Shown here: one piece after another, positions 8,453 to 16,497 of the stretch
How the letters are laid out: each line of letters opens with the position of its first letter
Position numbering within the stretch: position 1 is the stretch's first letter
Assembly (NCBI RefSeq): GCF_030812675.1
Contig: NZ_JAUSTE010000001.1
Location: 558,001 to 622,000 of the forward strand
Direction of reading: 5' to 3'
DNA from: Sinomonas atrocyanea
Lineage (GTDB): Bacteria > Actinomycetota > Actinomycetes > Actinomycetales > Micrococcaceae
Length of the DNA stretch: 64,000 nucleotides
Notes under the pieces: generated by a model
What the model saw: the letters and a program-made list of their open reading frames with translations, nothing else
Told to the model about the DNA's origin: nothing
The model's database searches: none
Program-made: the position numbers and the translations under genes

Positions 8453-9052
8453 GTGAATACACGGAAGAAGTCTGCGCCCCTGCGCCTGTGGGCGTCGGCC
8501 GCCTTCGGAGCGGCCCTTCTCAGCACGAGCATCTTCACGGGGGTCGGCGCCGCGAACGCGGCCGTCACGGCGCCCGCGCAGAGCGCACCGCTCACGGTCA
8601 TCGCCGAGACCGGTCCCATCAGCACTGAGACGGCGACGCCCTCGCCCACCGGCGATCCTGGGGGCGACGCGGGCTGCGGCGGCTGCACCGGCACGCCCAC
8701 GCCGACTCCCACCGAAAGCACCCCGTGGGACGAGTCGTGCGGCTGCACGGGCACGCCCACGCCCACGCCGACCGAGAACGCCCCGGAGGAGGAGTGGTGC
8801 GGGTGCACGCCGGCTCCCTCGCCGAGCGAGTCCGAGGCCGCGCCGGCTCCGAGCGAGTCCGAGGCGGCGCCGCTGCCCGAGTCGGGCGGTCCCGGCCGCG
8901 GCCTCGCCGTGCAGACAGCGGTCGACGCCCGGTCCGGTGAGGCAGGAACCCAGGCAGCCCTGACCCTGTGGAGCGCCGCCACGGGCATCCTTGGCCTTGG
9001 CTGCGCCGCCGCCTTCGTGGCCCTCTTCCGCCGCGCGAGGCGCGAGTCCTAG
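8453..9052 (+). CDS. Cys-Gly repeat surface protein with LPESG sorting-like tail
   Basis: A 199-residue exported protein of unknown function. A signal peptide ends near GAANA. The middle is a Thr/Pro/Ser/Glu-rich stalk with repeated CGGC-T-G, CGC-T-G and CGC-T-P units separated by TPTPTPTE stretches. A tail with LPESGG, a hydrophobic helix (AATGILGLGCAAAFVALF) and the basic end RRARRES resembles a sortase signal, although about 30 residues separate the motif from the helix. The GTG at 8453 follows GGGGGAA; a GTG at 8429 is in frame but lacks such a site. The next gene is a sortase. Confidence 0.65.
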   Translation: MNTRKKSAPLRLWASAAFGAALLSTSIFTGVGAANAAVTAPAQSAPLTVIAETGPISTETATPSPTGDPGGDAGCGGCTGTPTPTPTESTPWDESCGCTGTPTPTPTENAPEEEWCGCTPAPSPSESEAAPAPSESEAAPLPESGGPGRGLAVQTAVDARSGEAGTQAALTLWSAATGILGLGCAAAFVALFRRARRES

Positions 9053-9066
9053 GCGGAGCCCAGCCC

Positions 9067-9109
9067 GCGTCCCCCACCCGATGGCCCGAAAACGTCGGGT
9101 GGGGGACGC
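9067..9109 (+). terminator. Hairpin between surface protein and sortase genes
   Basis: Perfect 15-base arms (9067-9081 and 9095-9109) around a 13-base loop, just after the surface-protein stop. There is no U-run. It may reduce read-through into the sortase gene, so that substrate is made in excess over enzyme. Confidence 0.65.
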
Positions 9110-9168
9110 GCCTGTCCGGGGCCGCCGGGACCCCGGTTCACCAGATAGAGCAGCCCACGAGGAAGACT

Positions 9169-9891
9169 GTGAGACCCGCACGCATCGGAGCGCGGCACGA
9201 GCGCCAGGCCGAGAGGGCCCCCCGCGGCACGCTCGGCGCCCTCGCCGTGGCCGTGGCCGCCGGCGCGCTCCTCTCCGCGGCCGCCGTGGCCGATATGCGC
9301 CCGGGGCTGCCGCTGGCACCGGCAGCGACGGCGAGCGCGGCCGCCCCGGCGACCGGGCCGACGTCGTCCGCCTCCGCCTCCCCCGCCCCGTCTGCCTCCC
9401 GCACCACGTCGACAAAGGCCTCCGCGCCGGCCCGGGCGACTCCCGCAGCCGCGGCGCCGCGGCGGCTCGACTACCCGGGCGCGCAGGCGAGCGTGGCGGT
9501 CCTCCCCCTGACGCCGACGGCGGCCGACCTCGCCGCCCGCTCCCTCACGCCGCCGGACACCATGGACGCCTACTGGCTCACCAACTACGGCAGGCCCGGC
9601 GCCGGCTCCGCGGACACCACGTACATCGTGGCCCACCGCTGGGTCGGGGCGGACGCGCCCTTCAACCGGGTCGGCGAGCGCGCCAGGGCCGGGGACGCCT
9701 TCACTCTCGCCACGGCCGCCGGCACGCTCAGCTACCGCGTCACCGCCGTGGCCGACTACGGCAAGGCCGCCCTGAGCACCTCCCGCGTGTGGGACGCCGT
9801 GCCCGGGAGGGTGGTGCTCATCACCTGCGACTTCGCCGACCCGTGGGGGACGAACACGGTGATCACTGCGGAGCCGCAGCCCGGGACGTAA
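9169..9891 (+). CDS. Class F-like sortase with unusual active site
   Basis: A 240-residue membrane-anchored protein: one N-terminal helix (residues 21-41), a Ser/Ala/Pro linker to about 95 and a sortase domain. The candidate catalytic His156 lies in TYIVAHRW and the catalytic Cys220 in VVLITC. In sortases an Arg follows the Cys by several residues; here the segment after Cys220 reads DFADPWGTNTVITAE and contains no Arg. The GTG start has GAGGAAG upstream. It lies between an LPESG surface protein and a Pro-rich membrane protein, its likely substrates or partners. Activity is uncertain because of the missing Arg. Confidence 0.75.
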   Translation: MRPARIGARHERQAERAPRGTLGALAVAVAAGALLSAAAVADMRPGLPLAPAATASAAAPATGPTSSASASPAPSASRTTSTKASAPARATPAAAAPRRLDYPGAQASVAVLPLTPTAADLAARSLTPPDTMDAYWLTNYGRPGAGSADTTYIVAHRWVGADAPFNRVGERARAGDAFTLATAAGTLSYRVTAVADYGKAALSTSRVWDAVPGRVVLITCDFADPWGTNTVITAEPQPGT

Positions 9892-9902
9892 CGCTGCCCC
9901 GG

Positions 9903-9908
9903 TAGGAT
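9903..9908 (+). promoter_or_regulatory. Candidate -10 element of a leaderless promoter
   Basis: TAGGAT fits TANNNT and ends nine bases before the ATG at 9918. There is no purine-rich ribosome-binding site between them. Confidence 0.4.
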
Positions 9909-9917
9909 CTGCTGTCC

Positions 9918-10622
9918 ATGGGCACATCACGTCTGCGGGGCCGGGCACCGGCAGCGGCGATGCTCGCAGCCCTGGCGGCCGTCCTCGCCGTGTTCCTGGC
10001 GGCTCCGGCTGCGGGGGCGTCGGCCGCGCCGAGCTCGCTGGGCCGGCCGCTGGCCGTGCCCGCCGGGTGCCTGCTCACGCTCTTCTGCCCTCCCAGCCGC
10101 CCCTCGCCCTCGCCGACCCCCTCCACGGCTCCCCAGCCCGGGACCGGAGGGACGCCGGCACCGAGCCCTGGCACGGGCGGCGGAACGGGAGGCGGCGCCG
10201 CCCCGAACCCGGCGCCCCCGCCACAGGCACCGGCGCCCGCGGCCCCCGCCCCCGCCCCCGGGTCCCCTGCGCCCAGCGCGCCCGCGTCGGCGGGTTCCGG
10301 GGCGGCGGCTTCCGGGCCAGCGGGATCGGGCACCACGCCGTCTGGGGCGGGACGCGGCGGGCCAGCATCGCCGGCGGCAGCACCGCCGTCGTCCGTGCCG
10401 AGCGCCAGCCCGAGCACGGCGGGCTACCCCGAGTCCACGGTGTCCCCGGTGGCGGCGCTTCGGGCGGGCGGCGGCGCAGCGGGGCCCTCCCCCGACGGCT
10501 CCGGCCTCCCGGGCCCGTACCTCCTGCTGGGCCTCGGCCTGCTCCTCACGGCCGCCTCGGCGCTCGGGCTGCGCCGGAACGCGCGGGTCCGTGCGGCGCT
10601 CCGGGAGGACCCGGGGGCCTAG
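9918..10622 (+). CDS. Pro/Ala/Ser-rich exported membrane-anchored protein
   Basis: A 234-residue low-complexity protein. A signal sequence (AAMLAALAAVLAVFLAAPAAGASA) is followed by about 130 residues of Pro/Ala/Gly/Ser-rich stalk, then a hydrophobic helix (YLLLGLGLLLTAASALGL) and the basic tail RRNARVRAALREDPGA. The tail has the layout of a sortase signal, but no LPxTG-type pentapeptide is visible, only GSGLPGP. The stalk would span the wall. The function is unknown. Its position after the sortase suggests a shared envelope role. Confidence 0.6.
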   Translation: MGTSRLRGRAPAAAMLAALAAVLAVFLAAPAAGASAAPSSLGRPLAVPAGCLLTLFCPPSRPSPSPTPSTAPQPGTGGTPAPSPGTGGGTGGGAAPNPAPPPQAPAPAAPAPAPGSPAPSAPASAGSGAAASGPAGSGTTPSGAGRGGPASPAAAPPSSVPSASPSTAGYPESTVSPVAALRAGGGAAGPSPDGSGLPGPYLLLGLGLLLTAASALGLRRNARVRAALREDPGA

Positions 10623-10796
10623 CAGCGCCCCGTTGCCGCCGGCGAGCGCCCTGGAGTGCGCGTAATGCCCGTCCCTTGGGATGATGGGACCAGGCGGGAT
10701 CGACAACGGCCGCTACCGGGTAAGACGAGCAGTGCCCCGGGCAGCAGCGGTCCAGGCCGTCCCCTTAACTCCGGTCCGCATGGAAGGACACACGCA

Positions 10797-12353
10797 ATGA
10801 CACCCCCTCACGGGACCAGCCCCAAGGAGGTCCGGCCCTGGCCGGCCCTCTGGGCGCTGGTCATCGGCTTCTTCATGATCCTCATCGACACGACCATCGT
10901 CTCGGTGGCGAACCCGTCCATCCAGGCGGGGCTCTCCACGACCACGGACAACGTCATCTGGGTCACGAGCGCCTACCTGCTCACCTACGCCGTCCCGCTG
11001 CTCGTGACCGGGCGGCTCGGCGACCGGTTCGGGCCGAAGAACATCTACCTGATCGGCCTCGTGGTCTTCACGCTGGCCTCGCTGTGGTGCGGCCTGTCCG
11101 ACCTCCTGCCGGGCAGCGGCATCGCGAACCTGATCATCGCCCGGGCCGTGCAGGGCCTCGGCGCCGCGCTCATGACCCCGCAGACCATGGCCGTCATCAC
11201 CCGCACCTTCGCCCCCGAGAAGCGCGGCACCGCCATGGCCCTGTGGGGTGCGACGGCGGGCTTCGCCACGCTCGTGGGCCCGGTCCTGGGCGGCCTGATC
11301 GTGGACACCCTCGGGTGGGAGTGGATCTTCTTCATCAACGTCCCGATCGGGGTGGTGGCCTTCGTGATGGCGGCGGCCCTGGTCCCCCAGCTCGAGACGC
11401 ACAGCCACACCTTCGACTGGCTCGGGGTGCTGCTCTCGGCCGCCGGCATGTTCTTCCTCGTCTTCGGCCTGCAGGAGTCCAACACCTACAACTGGAACGG
11501 CTGGGTGTGGGCCTCCGTGGCCGCCGGCGTCGCCTTCCTCGTGCTGTTCGTCATCTGGCAGGCCCTGAACAAGAAGGAGCCGCTGCTTCCGCTCGGGCTG
11601 TTCAAGGACAGGAACTTCTCCCTCGCGAACGCCGCGATCTCCGCCGTGGGCTTCTCCATCACCGCGATGTTCATCCCGGTCGTGTACTTCTTCCAGGCCG
11701 TGCGGGGGATGACCCCGCTCGAGTCGGCCCTGATGGGAACGCCCTCGGCGGTCCTGACGATGGTGCTCGCCCCGCTGGCCGGCCGCCTCACCGACAGGGT
11801 GCACCCCCGCTACCTCGTGGTGCCCGGCGCCCTCCTGGTCGGCGCGGGCATGTGGCTCTACTCGGTGATGATCTCCCCGACCATCGCGTGGCCCCTGCTG
11901 CTCATCCCTTCCTTCGTGATGGGCCTGGGCAGCGCGTTCATGTGGGGCCCCACCGCGACCACCGCGAACCGGAACCTGCCGCTGCGCGCCGCCGGCGCCG
12001 GCTCGGGCGTGTTCAACACGACCCGGCAGGTCGGGGCCGTGATCGGCTCGGCAGCCCTCGCAGCACTCATGACCGGCCGCATCAGCGCCGAGATCACGGC
12101 CGCCCTGCCGCCGGGGAGCAAGGGCGCGGGCGGCCAGCTGGGCAAGTCGAACTCCACCGTCCTGCCCCCGTTCCTCCACGACGCGTTCACGCACGCCATG
12201 AGCCAGACGCTCATCCTGCCCGCGTCCGTGGTGCTGGTCGCCGCGGTGTGCGCGCTCTTCTTCGCCACGCCGCACCACCTGCGCGCCCAGCCCGCCGAAT
12301 CCGGCGAGGCGCAGGCCAGCCACGCCGAACGGGACTCCTCGGTCAGCGGCTGA
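10797..12353 (+). CDS. MFS multidrug exporter, DHA2/14-TMS type
   Basis: A 518-residue proton-driven exporter of the EmrB/QacA family. The first helix carries the DHA2 signature FFMILIDTTIVSVANPSI with its acidic residue, and motif A follows as GRLGDRFGPKN. The motif C region GPVLGGLIVD is present. About 14 hydrophobic segments follow and the cytoplasmic tail is short and polar. Probable role: efflux of drugs, dyes or biocides; the substrate is unknown. The ATG at 10797 has GGAAGGA upstream. A clear terminator follows 54 bases after the stop. No regulator gene is adjacent. Confidence 0.88.
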   Translation: MTPPHGTSPKEVRPWPALWALVIGFFMILIDTTIVSVANPSIQAGLSTTTDNVIWVTSAYLLTYAVPLLVTGRLGDRFGPKNIYLIGLVVFTLASLWCGLSDLLPGSGIANLIIARAVQGLGAALMTPQTMAVITRTFAPEKRGTAMALWGATAGFATLVGPVLGGLIVDTLGWEWIFFINVPIGVVAFVMAAALVPQLETHSHTFDWLGVLLSAAGMFFLVFGLQESNTYNWNGWVWASVAAGVAFLVLFVIWQALNKKEPLLPLGLFKDRNFSLANAAISAVGFSITAMFIPVVYFFQAVRGMTPLESALMGTPSAVLTMVLAPLAGRLTDRVHPRYLVVPGALLVGAGMWLYSVMISPTIAWPLLLIPSFVMGLGSAFMWGPTATTANRNLPLRAAGAGSGVFNTTRQVGAVIGSAALAALMTGRISAEITAALPPGSKGAGGQLGKSNSTVLPPFLHDAFTHAMSQTLILPASVVLVAAVCALFFATPHHLRAQPAESGEAQASHAERDSSVSG

Positions 12354-12407
12354 GCTGTGCCTTCCCTTTTGAGCTGACACTCAGGCGGGCGCCCTAGACT
12401 CAAGAAC

Positions 12408-12449
12408 GCAGTGCCCCGGCCATCCCCCATGGACCGGGGCACTGCTTTG
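12408..12449 (+). terminator. Intrinsic terminator after the MFS gene
   Basis: A 12-base perfect stem (12408-12419 with 12434-12445) closes a 14-base loop and is followed by TTTGT. Confidence 0.75.
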
Positions 12450-12570
12450 TCCGACGCGGGTTCGGGCCTTTTGGCTCCTTTCAGGGCCTGTACGCGCCGT
12501 CATCATTGCCTGTGAGACAGCCCGCCTTTCTCTGCAGATCCAGGCCATCAGCCACCTGAAAGGGCCTCCT

Positions 12571-13101
12571 ATGTCGCGGAACCATCGACTCGGCGCCCGG
12601 TTGGCCGCGCTCGGCGCGGCGCTCATGCTGGTGGCAGGGTGCAGCAGCACGCCCGGCCCGTCGGCGACCACCACGTCCAGCCCGTCGGGAGGCGCCTCGA
12701 GCCAGTCGGCGACCACCACGCCCACTGCGTCGGCAGGCACCGAGAGCCCGTCGGAGACGCCCACGCCCAGCCCGTCGTCGACCGCCGCCTGCACCGCCGC
12801 CAGCGCCTTCGGCGACGCCCTCGCCAGCTTCAAAGACGACCTCCAGACCGGTGCGGCGGTAGAGGATGTCCGCGCCGCCCGTGACCAGATCGTCAAGGCC
12901 CTCACCGCCCTGAATGCAACGCCCGGCGATGTCTCCCCCGCCCACCTCGACGCGCTCCAGGCCGCTGCGACCCGTCTCGACACGGCCGTGAAAGGCATTG
13001 CCAACGACGACATGCTGGCGCCGGCGCTCGGTTCTCTCAACCAGGTGGCAGGCACCGTCCAGGCCGCGTTCAACAACGTCCTCGCGGACATCAGCTGCTA
13101 G
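12571..13101 (+). CDS. Lipoprotein of unknown function
   Basis: A 176-residue secreted lipoprotein. The lipobox LVAGC places the lipidated cysteine near residue 24. A Ser/Thr/Pro linker to about residue 70 is followed by a helical, mostly polar domain with two further cysteines (one in TAACTAASAF, one as the last residue, ISC), which could form a disulfide. No family was recognised. The linker repeats short PSATTTSSPSG-like units. It is transcribed toward the arr operon, and the two genes converge with only ten bases between their stops. Confidence 0.65.
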   Translation: MSRNHRLGARLAALGAALMLVAGCSSTPGPSATTTSSPSGGASSQSATTTPTASAGTESPSETPTPSPSSTAACTAASAFGDALASFKDDLQTGAAVEDVRAARDQIVKALTALNATPGDVSPAHLDALQAAATRLDTAVKGIANDDMLAPALGSLNQVAGTVQAAFNNVLADISC

Positions 13102-13111
13102 GCAGCCGTTC

Positions 13112-13549
13112 TCAGTTGATGATGTCGCCTCGCCCGCTCGTGCGGAGCACCGACAGCCGTTCCCGCCATGCCTGCAGCTGCTCCGGTGTCAGCCGCGCCC
13201 ACTCGGTGATCTCGCCGACGATCCGCAGCGGGTCGCTGCTCCGGTACGACCGGGTGGGGTTGCCGGGGAACTTCTTGTCCGTCACGTTGGGGTCGTCCTC
13301 GAACGCTCCGATGGGCTCGACGATGTACACCCGCGGAGTCGCTGCTCCCCCCGCCAGTTCCGCGGCGATCTCGGCCGCCAGGCCTGCCCCGTCGGGGCGT
13401 GCCGTGAAGTAGATGTGGTTCATCACGACGTCGGGGCGGTAGTTCGATGGGCGGCCGGCCGTCAGCAGGTCGCCCACCTTCAGGTCGGCGACCGTGCCGT
13501 GGAAGAACGGCCCGTCGTCGAGCGGCGACGCGGTCGAATTCTCACTCAT
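13112..13549 (-). CDS. arr: Rifampin ADP-ribosyltransferase
   Basis: A 145-residue cytosolic enzyme that transfers ADP-ribose from NAD+ to the C23 hydroxyl of rifampin and inactivates it. The family signature is strong along the whole length: PFFHGT, SNYRP, NHIYFTA, VYIVEP, FEDDPNVTDKKFPGNPTRSYRS. The residues matching the known Arr active-site His, Tyr and Asp are His17, Tyr47 and Asp85 or Asp86. Length is typical. The start overlaps the end of the DUF1254 gene, so arr is the last gene of a three-gene unit. It may be intrinsic resistance or have a physiological ADP-ribosylation role. Confidence 0.93.
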   Translation of the reverse strand: MSENSTASPLDDGPFFHGTVADLKVGDLLTAGRPSNYRPDVVMNHIYFTARPDGAGLAAEIAAELAGGAATPRVYIVEPIGAFEDDPNVTDKKFPGNPTRSYRSSDPLRIVGEITEWARLTPEQLQAWRERLSVLRTSGRGDIIN

Positions 13550-14216
13550 GATCGTGCTCCTCGGGTGCTGGCGTGAGCTGCACCAGCTTCGCGAGTTCAT
13601 AGGCCGTGCGGCGGTCAGCGTCGTCGGCGACGAAGGCGCGGCCGATCAGCAGGGCCGCCTTGTGGGGCACATCGATCCGGGTCATGCCGGCAGGCGTCGC
13701 GCCGCGCCAGGCGGGTTCACAGAGGAAGAAGTCGCCGGCGGCGGTTCCGGTGGTCCGTTTCCCCACGTAGGCGAAGTTGGCGCCGCTGCTCGGGTCGGTG
13801 AACTGCACGCTGTAGTAGCGCCGGTGCATCTCGGGCACGTGCAGCACGCGTGGGCCGGCGCCGACATCCAGCCAGCCGCCGAAGTAGAGGACATCGTCGG
13901 TCCCGGTCGCAATGACGCTGCCGGACAGAGCGGACTGCGACGGGCTCTCCGGCACCGCATAGATGGTGTTCACAGGGATCGGTCCTCCACCCAGCCCCCG
14001 CCGGACAAAGGTCCGCTTGAAGCCGCCCACCGTGATCCGCGGCCAGAAGCAGATGAAGACGACCGTACCGATCACCCAGACGGCCACAGCTGTTCCTGCG
14101 AGCAGATCGATGGAGCCCAGGCCGCCGGCCGCGATCCGCCTGGTGGTCACCCACGCGAAGACCGCGAGGATGGCGATCGTCACGGGCGTGCCGTACTTCA
14201 GGATCAGGCGATTCAT
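13542..14216 (-). CDS. DUF1254 domain membrane protein
   Basis: A 224-residue protein with two N-terminal hydrophobic helices (TIAILAVFAWVT and a longer one ending VVFICFW), then a domain resembling DUF1254: NTIYAVPESP, DVLYFGGWLD, RYYSVQFTD and a late VPHKAALLIGR. DUF1254 and DUF1214 often occur fused in one protein of about 450 residues. Here each half has its own membrane anchor and its own gene. The function is unknown. It overlaps both neighbours by a few bases (DUF1214 upstream, arr downstream). Confidence 0.75.
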   Translation of the reverse strand: MNRLILKYGTPVTIAILAVFAWVTTRRIAAGGLGSIDLLAGTAVAVWVIGTVVFICFWPRITVGGFKRTFVRRGLGGGPIPVNTIYAVPESPSQSALSGSVIATGTDDVLYFGGWLDVGAGPRVLHVPEMHRRYYSVQFTDPSSGANFAYVGKRTTGTAAGDFFLCEPAWRGATPAGMTRIDVPHKAALLIGRAFVADDADRRTAYELAKLVQLTPAPEEHDHE

Positions 14217-14818
14217 GGCTGCACCCGTACGACCGGCGGGACCTCGTACCGCCCCTCCACGATGGCCGCCCCGGGGAGATAGGCGCGGAGCATGAGCTTG
14301 AACCGACCAGAAGGCGTCGCCACCCAGTTCTGCGCAGCGCCGGATGGCCGATGCGGCTGGAGCAGGATGTCGACTGAGCCATCGGCGTTCGCCACGAGAC
14401 CAGAGTGGTCGTTCACGCTGGCCCGCCCGGTGGGGGCATCGGCCATGTAGCCGACGGCGTCGGTCGCGGTCAGCGACCAGAAGGCATCATTCGGTGGGAG
14501 CTGGCCTGCCGGGAAGTGCAGGCGGTACGCATGCTCGCCACTGAGGCGGTTCCCCTGGTCATCTGTGGTCGCCGTCCAGTAGGCGGCCTCTTCGAACACG
14601 TTGACCACCGGGAGCGCCTTCTGCAGGGCCGCACGGACCAGCAGCCCATTGCCGGGCTGGCCGGCTCTGCGAATCGCGCTCCAGCCGTTGACGGTCTCCG
14701 TCTCGGACCTCGCCACGGCGTTCAGGACCAGGACGGTGGTCAGGTACGCGAAGGTCAGACCCATGATCAGCCCCTGCACCACGCCGGAACCCGCGACCCA
14801 GGCCAGGAAGCCGTTCAC
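14213..14818 (-). CDS. DUF1214 domain membrane protein
   Basis: A protein of about 201 residues with one N-terminal helix (VVQGLIMGLTFAYLTTVLVL) and a DUF1214 domain: YRLHFPAGQLPPNDAFWSLTATD, then DGSVDILLQP and a final FKLMLRAYLPG strand. The GTG at 14818 gives the shortest sensible membrane protein; an open frame continues to 15001, but that extension is Arg/Cys-rich and unlike the family. It is the first gene of the DUF1214-DUF1254-arr unit, overlapping the next by four bases. Confidence 0.7.
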   Translation of the reverse strand: MNGFLAWVAGSGVVQGLIMGLTFAYLTTVLVLNAVARSETETVNGWSAIRRAGQPGNGLLVRAALQKALPVVNVFEEAAYWTATTDDQGNRLSGEHAYRLHFPAGQLPPNDAFWSLTATDAVGYMADAPTGRASVNDHSGLVANADGSVDILLQPHRPSGAAQNWVATPSGRFKLMLRAYLPGAAIVEGRYEVPPVVRVQP

Positions 14819-15492
14819 GGGGGCGCCTGCATCACAGCACTCCGGTTCCGGACAGCACCGCAACGCAACGGTACGGAACCCGCGGCGTCCACGTCTGAGG
14901 ATCCATAGGCGAAAATCTAGCCTGATTCCCAGCGGGGCGGCTGGGGCCCGGCCCATGTCCTCGCGCCCGCGCGGAACAATGGGAGTGGGTGCCGCGTACA
15001 TGAAGCAAGGGCCCCAAGTCCTCTGAACCGAGACGCCGCCCTTTCTGGATTTGCCTCATCCCGTCACGTTACCGACCAGGAAACTCCGACCTCGGCGGAA
15101 AGTCGATAAACGGCGGCAAAATGCCCTTGACCCGACCATAACCCGGTGGTCAAATCATATCTGCCGGACCCGCCCACCTAACTTTTGATCCTCTCCTCCA
15201 ACTCACCGGCAGCCCCACTCCGCGATGCCGCCTGCAGGAATAGTCCATTGAGCACGAGTGGAGCATCAGGGATTCCTTCTGGCGCCAGAAAGGGCCGCCC
15301 TCGATCCCTGTCCCTGAAGGCCGACGACACGCGGCATGAACGTCGACCCCTCCTGCCCTGACCCATTCACAGAATTTCGTTGCCGCTGCCGCGGGACGGC
15401 TTTGTGGATTCGTGCACTGCAGCCCGTCACTCCTTGAATATTCGGTCCAGAATCGACCACACGCGATGCGTCACAACAACTGAGGAGTTGTC
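14819..15492. other. Long intergenic region, no convincing gene
   Basis: About 670 bases between the divergent DUF1214 gene and the secreted-protein gene. It must hold promoters for both. The part from about 15050 to 15480 looks less GC-rich than its surroundings. Open frames on the minus strand (15178-15366) have no start signal or recognisable domain. No repeat or RNA structure was recognised. Confidence 0.4.
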
Positions 15493-16053
15493 ATGGCAAA
15501 CATGATCGATCATTCCGCCCAAAACACGAGCGCGAACGCCGCCGAGGAAGAACGGCGCGAACGGCCGAGAACCAGAAAAGGTTGGCTCTCCACACTCCTT
15601 CGGAAAATAGGCACCACCTTCGGCCTGGTTGCCCTCATCGTCACCGGAGGAGCGGTCACTGCCGCCGCTCCGGCGCAAGCCGAGGCACTCACGTACTCGG
15701 TGTACGCACCGCATAAGATCGGCCCGACCACCGCCGAGGGGTGGGCCTACCTCAGCCGCAACTGCCACGGCACCTACGGATGCGCGAACTATATGAAGAT
15801 CGAGAAGCGAGAGTGGTGGGGTTGGTCCTACCGGGGCGGGGGCTGGGTCTACAACAACGGCTGGAACACCGCTCGAGGGAGCCTGACTCGCGGCTGCGCC
15901 TCTTACCGCACGACGGTCGACAGCTACAACGACCTCGCGGGGAGGCATCACAGCGGCACGAACCTCGGACCGGTCGGCCACACTCGGAACGGAACCACGA
16001 TCTACCGCTACAGGACGACAAAGTCCTCGGGGACGGTGTGGCTGTGCCGGTAG
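15493..16053 (+). CDS. Secreted Trp/Tyr/Gly-rich protein, unknown family
   Basis: A 186-residue exported protein. A long charged N-region (about 38 residues, Arg/Glu-rich) precedes a hydrophobic signal helix (FGLVALIVTGGAVTAAA) and a likely cleavage after APAQA. The mature part has four cysteines (NCHGTYGC, RGCASY, WLCR) and many Trp, Tyr and Gly residues, suggesting a compact disulfide-bonded extracellular domain. The unusually long N-region resembles extended signal peptides. TGAGGAG lies before the ATG. I recognise no family. A bacteriocin, lectin or inhibitor role would be speculation. Confidence 0.65.
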   Translation: MANMIDHSAQNTSANAAEEERRERPRTRKGWLSTLLRKIGTTFGLVALIVTGGAVTAAAPAQAEALTYSVYAPHKIGPTTAEGWAYLSRNCHGTYGCANYMKIEKREWWGWSYRGGGWVYNNGWNTARGSLTRGCASYRTTVDSYNDLAGRHHSGTNLGPVGHTRNGTTIYRYRTTKSSGTVWLCR

Positions 16054-16075
16054 GCAGACGGTAGACACATCATCA

Positions 16076-16246
16076 TCATCGGCTGGGCCAGGCACGGGTG
16101 TCTGGCTCAGCCAACCGCGTTCCGATCTCGATGTAGAGCGGCCTGCCCCCGAGGCGCCTGGCGAGGGCGCGGTCGGTCGGGACGTGCGGCACGTAGCGGT
16201 GGCCGAAGGGGTCCGCCACGACCAGCGCTCCGGTGGGGTGGGCCAT
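16076..16246 (-). CDS. Possible small protein of unknown function
   Basis: A 56-residue frame beginning MAHPTGALVVADPFGHRYVP and ending in a Pro/Ser/Arg tail. The core has alternating hydrophobic strands and looks protein-like. Longer in-frame extensions toward 16525 are Arg/Ser/Cys-rich and unlikely to be translated. There is no clear ribosome-binding site and no family match. Confidence 0.35.
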   Translation of the reverse strand: MAHPTGALVVADPFGHRYVPHVPTDRALARRLGGRPLYIEIGTRLAEPDTRAWPSR

Positions 16247-16497
16247 CTGCTCGTCGACGGCAAGGAGCCCCGCACAGGAGCTGGCGCCCGCGCCAGCCTG
16301 GACGGTCCAGCCCTGCCTGTCCGAGGGGACGCTGACGCGGCCCGGGCAAGCCTTGACGGAATCTTGATGGCCGGATGAACGGCACGGCCGGCGGACGGTC
16401 ATGTTTGCCCGGCGCCGGGGCGGGCAAGGAACCGCACATCCCTCAAGAAAGCGGGGCGAGCAGTATGCGGATCCACAACCTGAGGAGAAGAGACACG

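Noticed and set aside
9918-10622. LPxTG sorting signal in the Pro-rich membrane protein
   Set aside because: The helix and basic tail are there, but no LPxTG-like pentapeptide precedes them.
15178-15366. Minus-strand frame in the long gap before the secreted protein
   Set aside because: No ribosome-binding site, no domain and biased composition.
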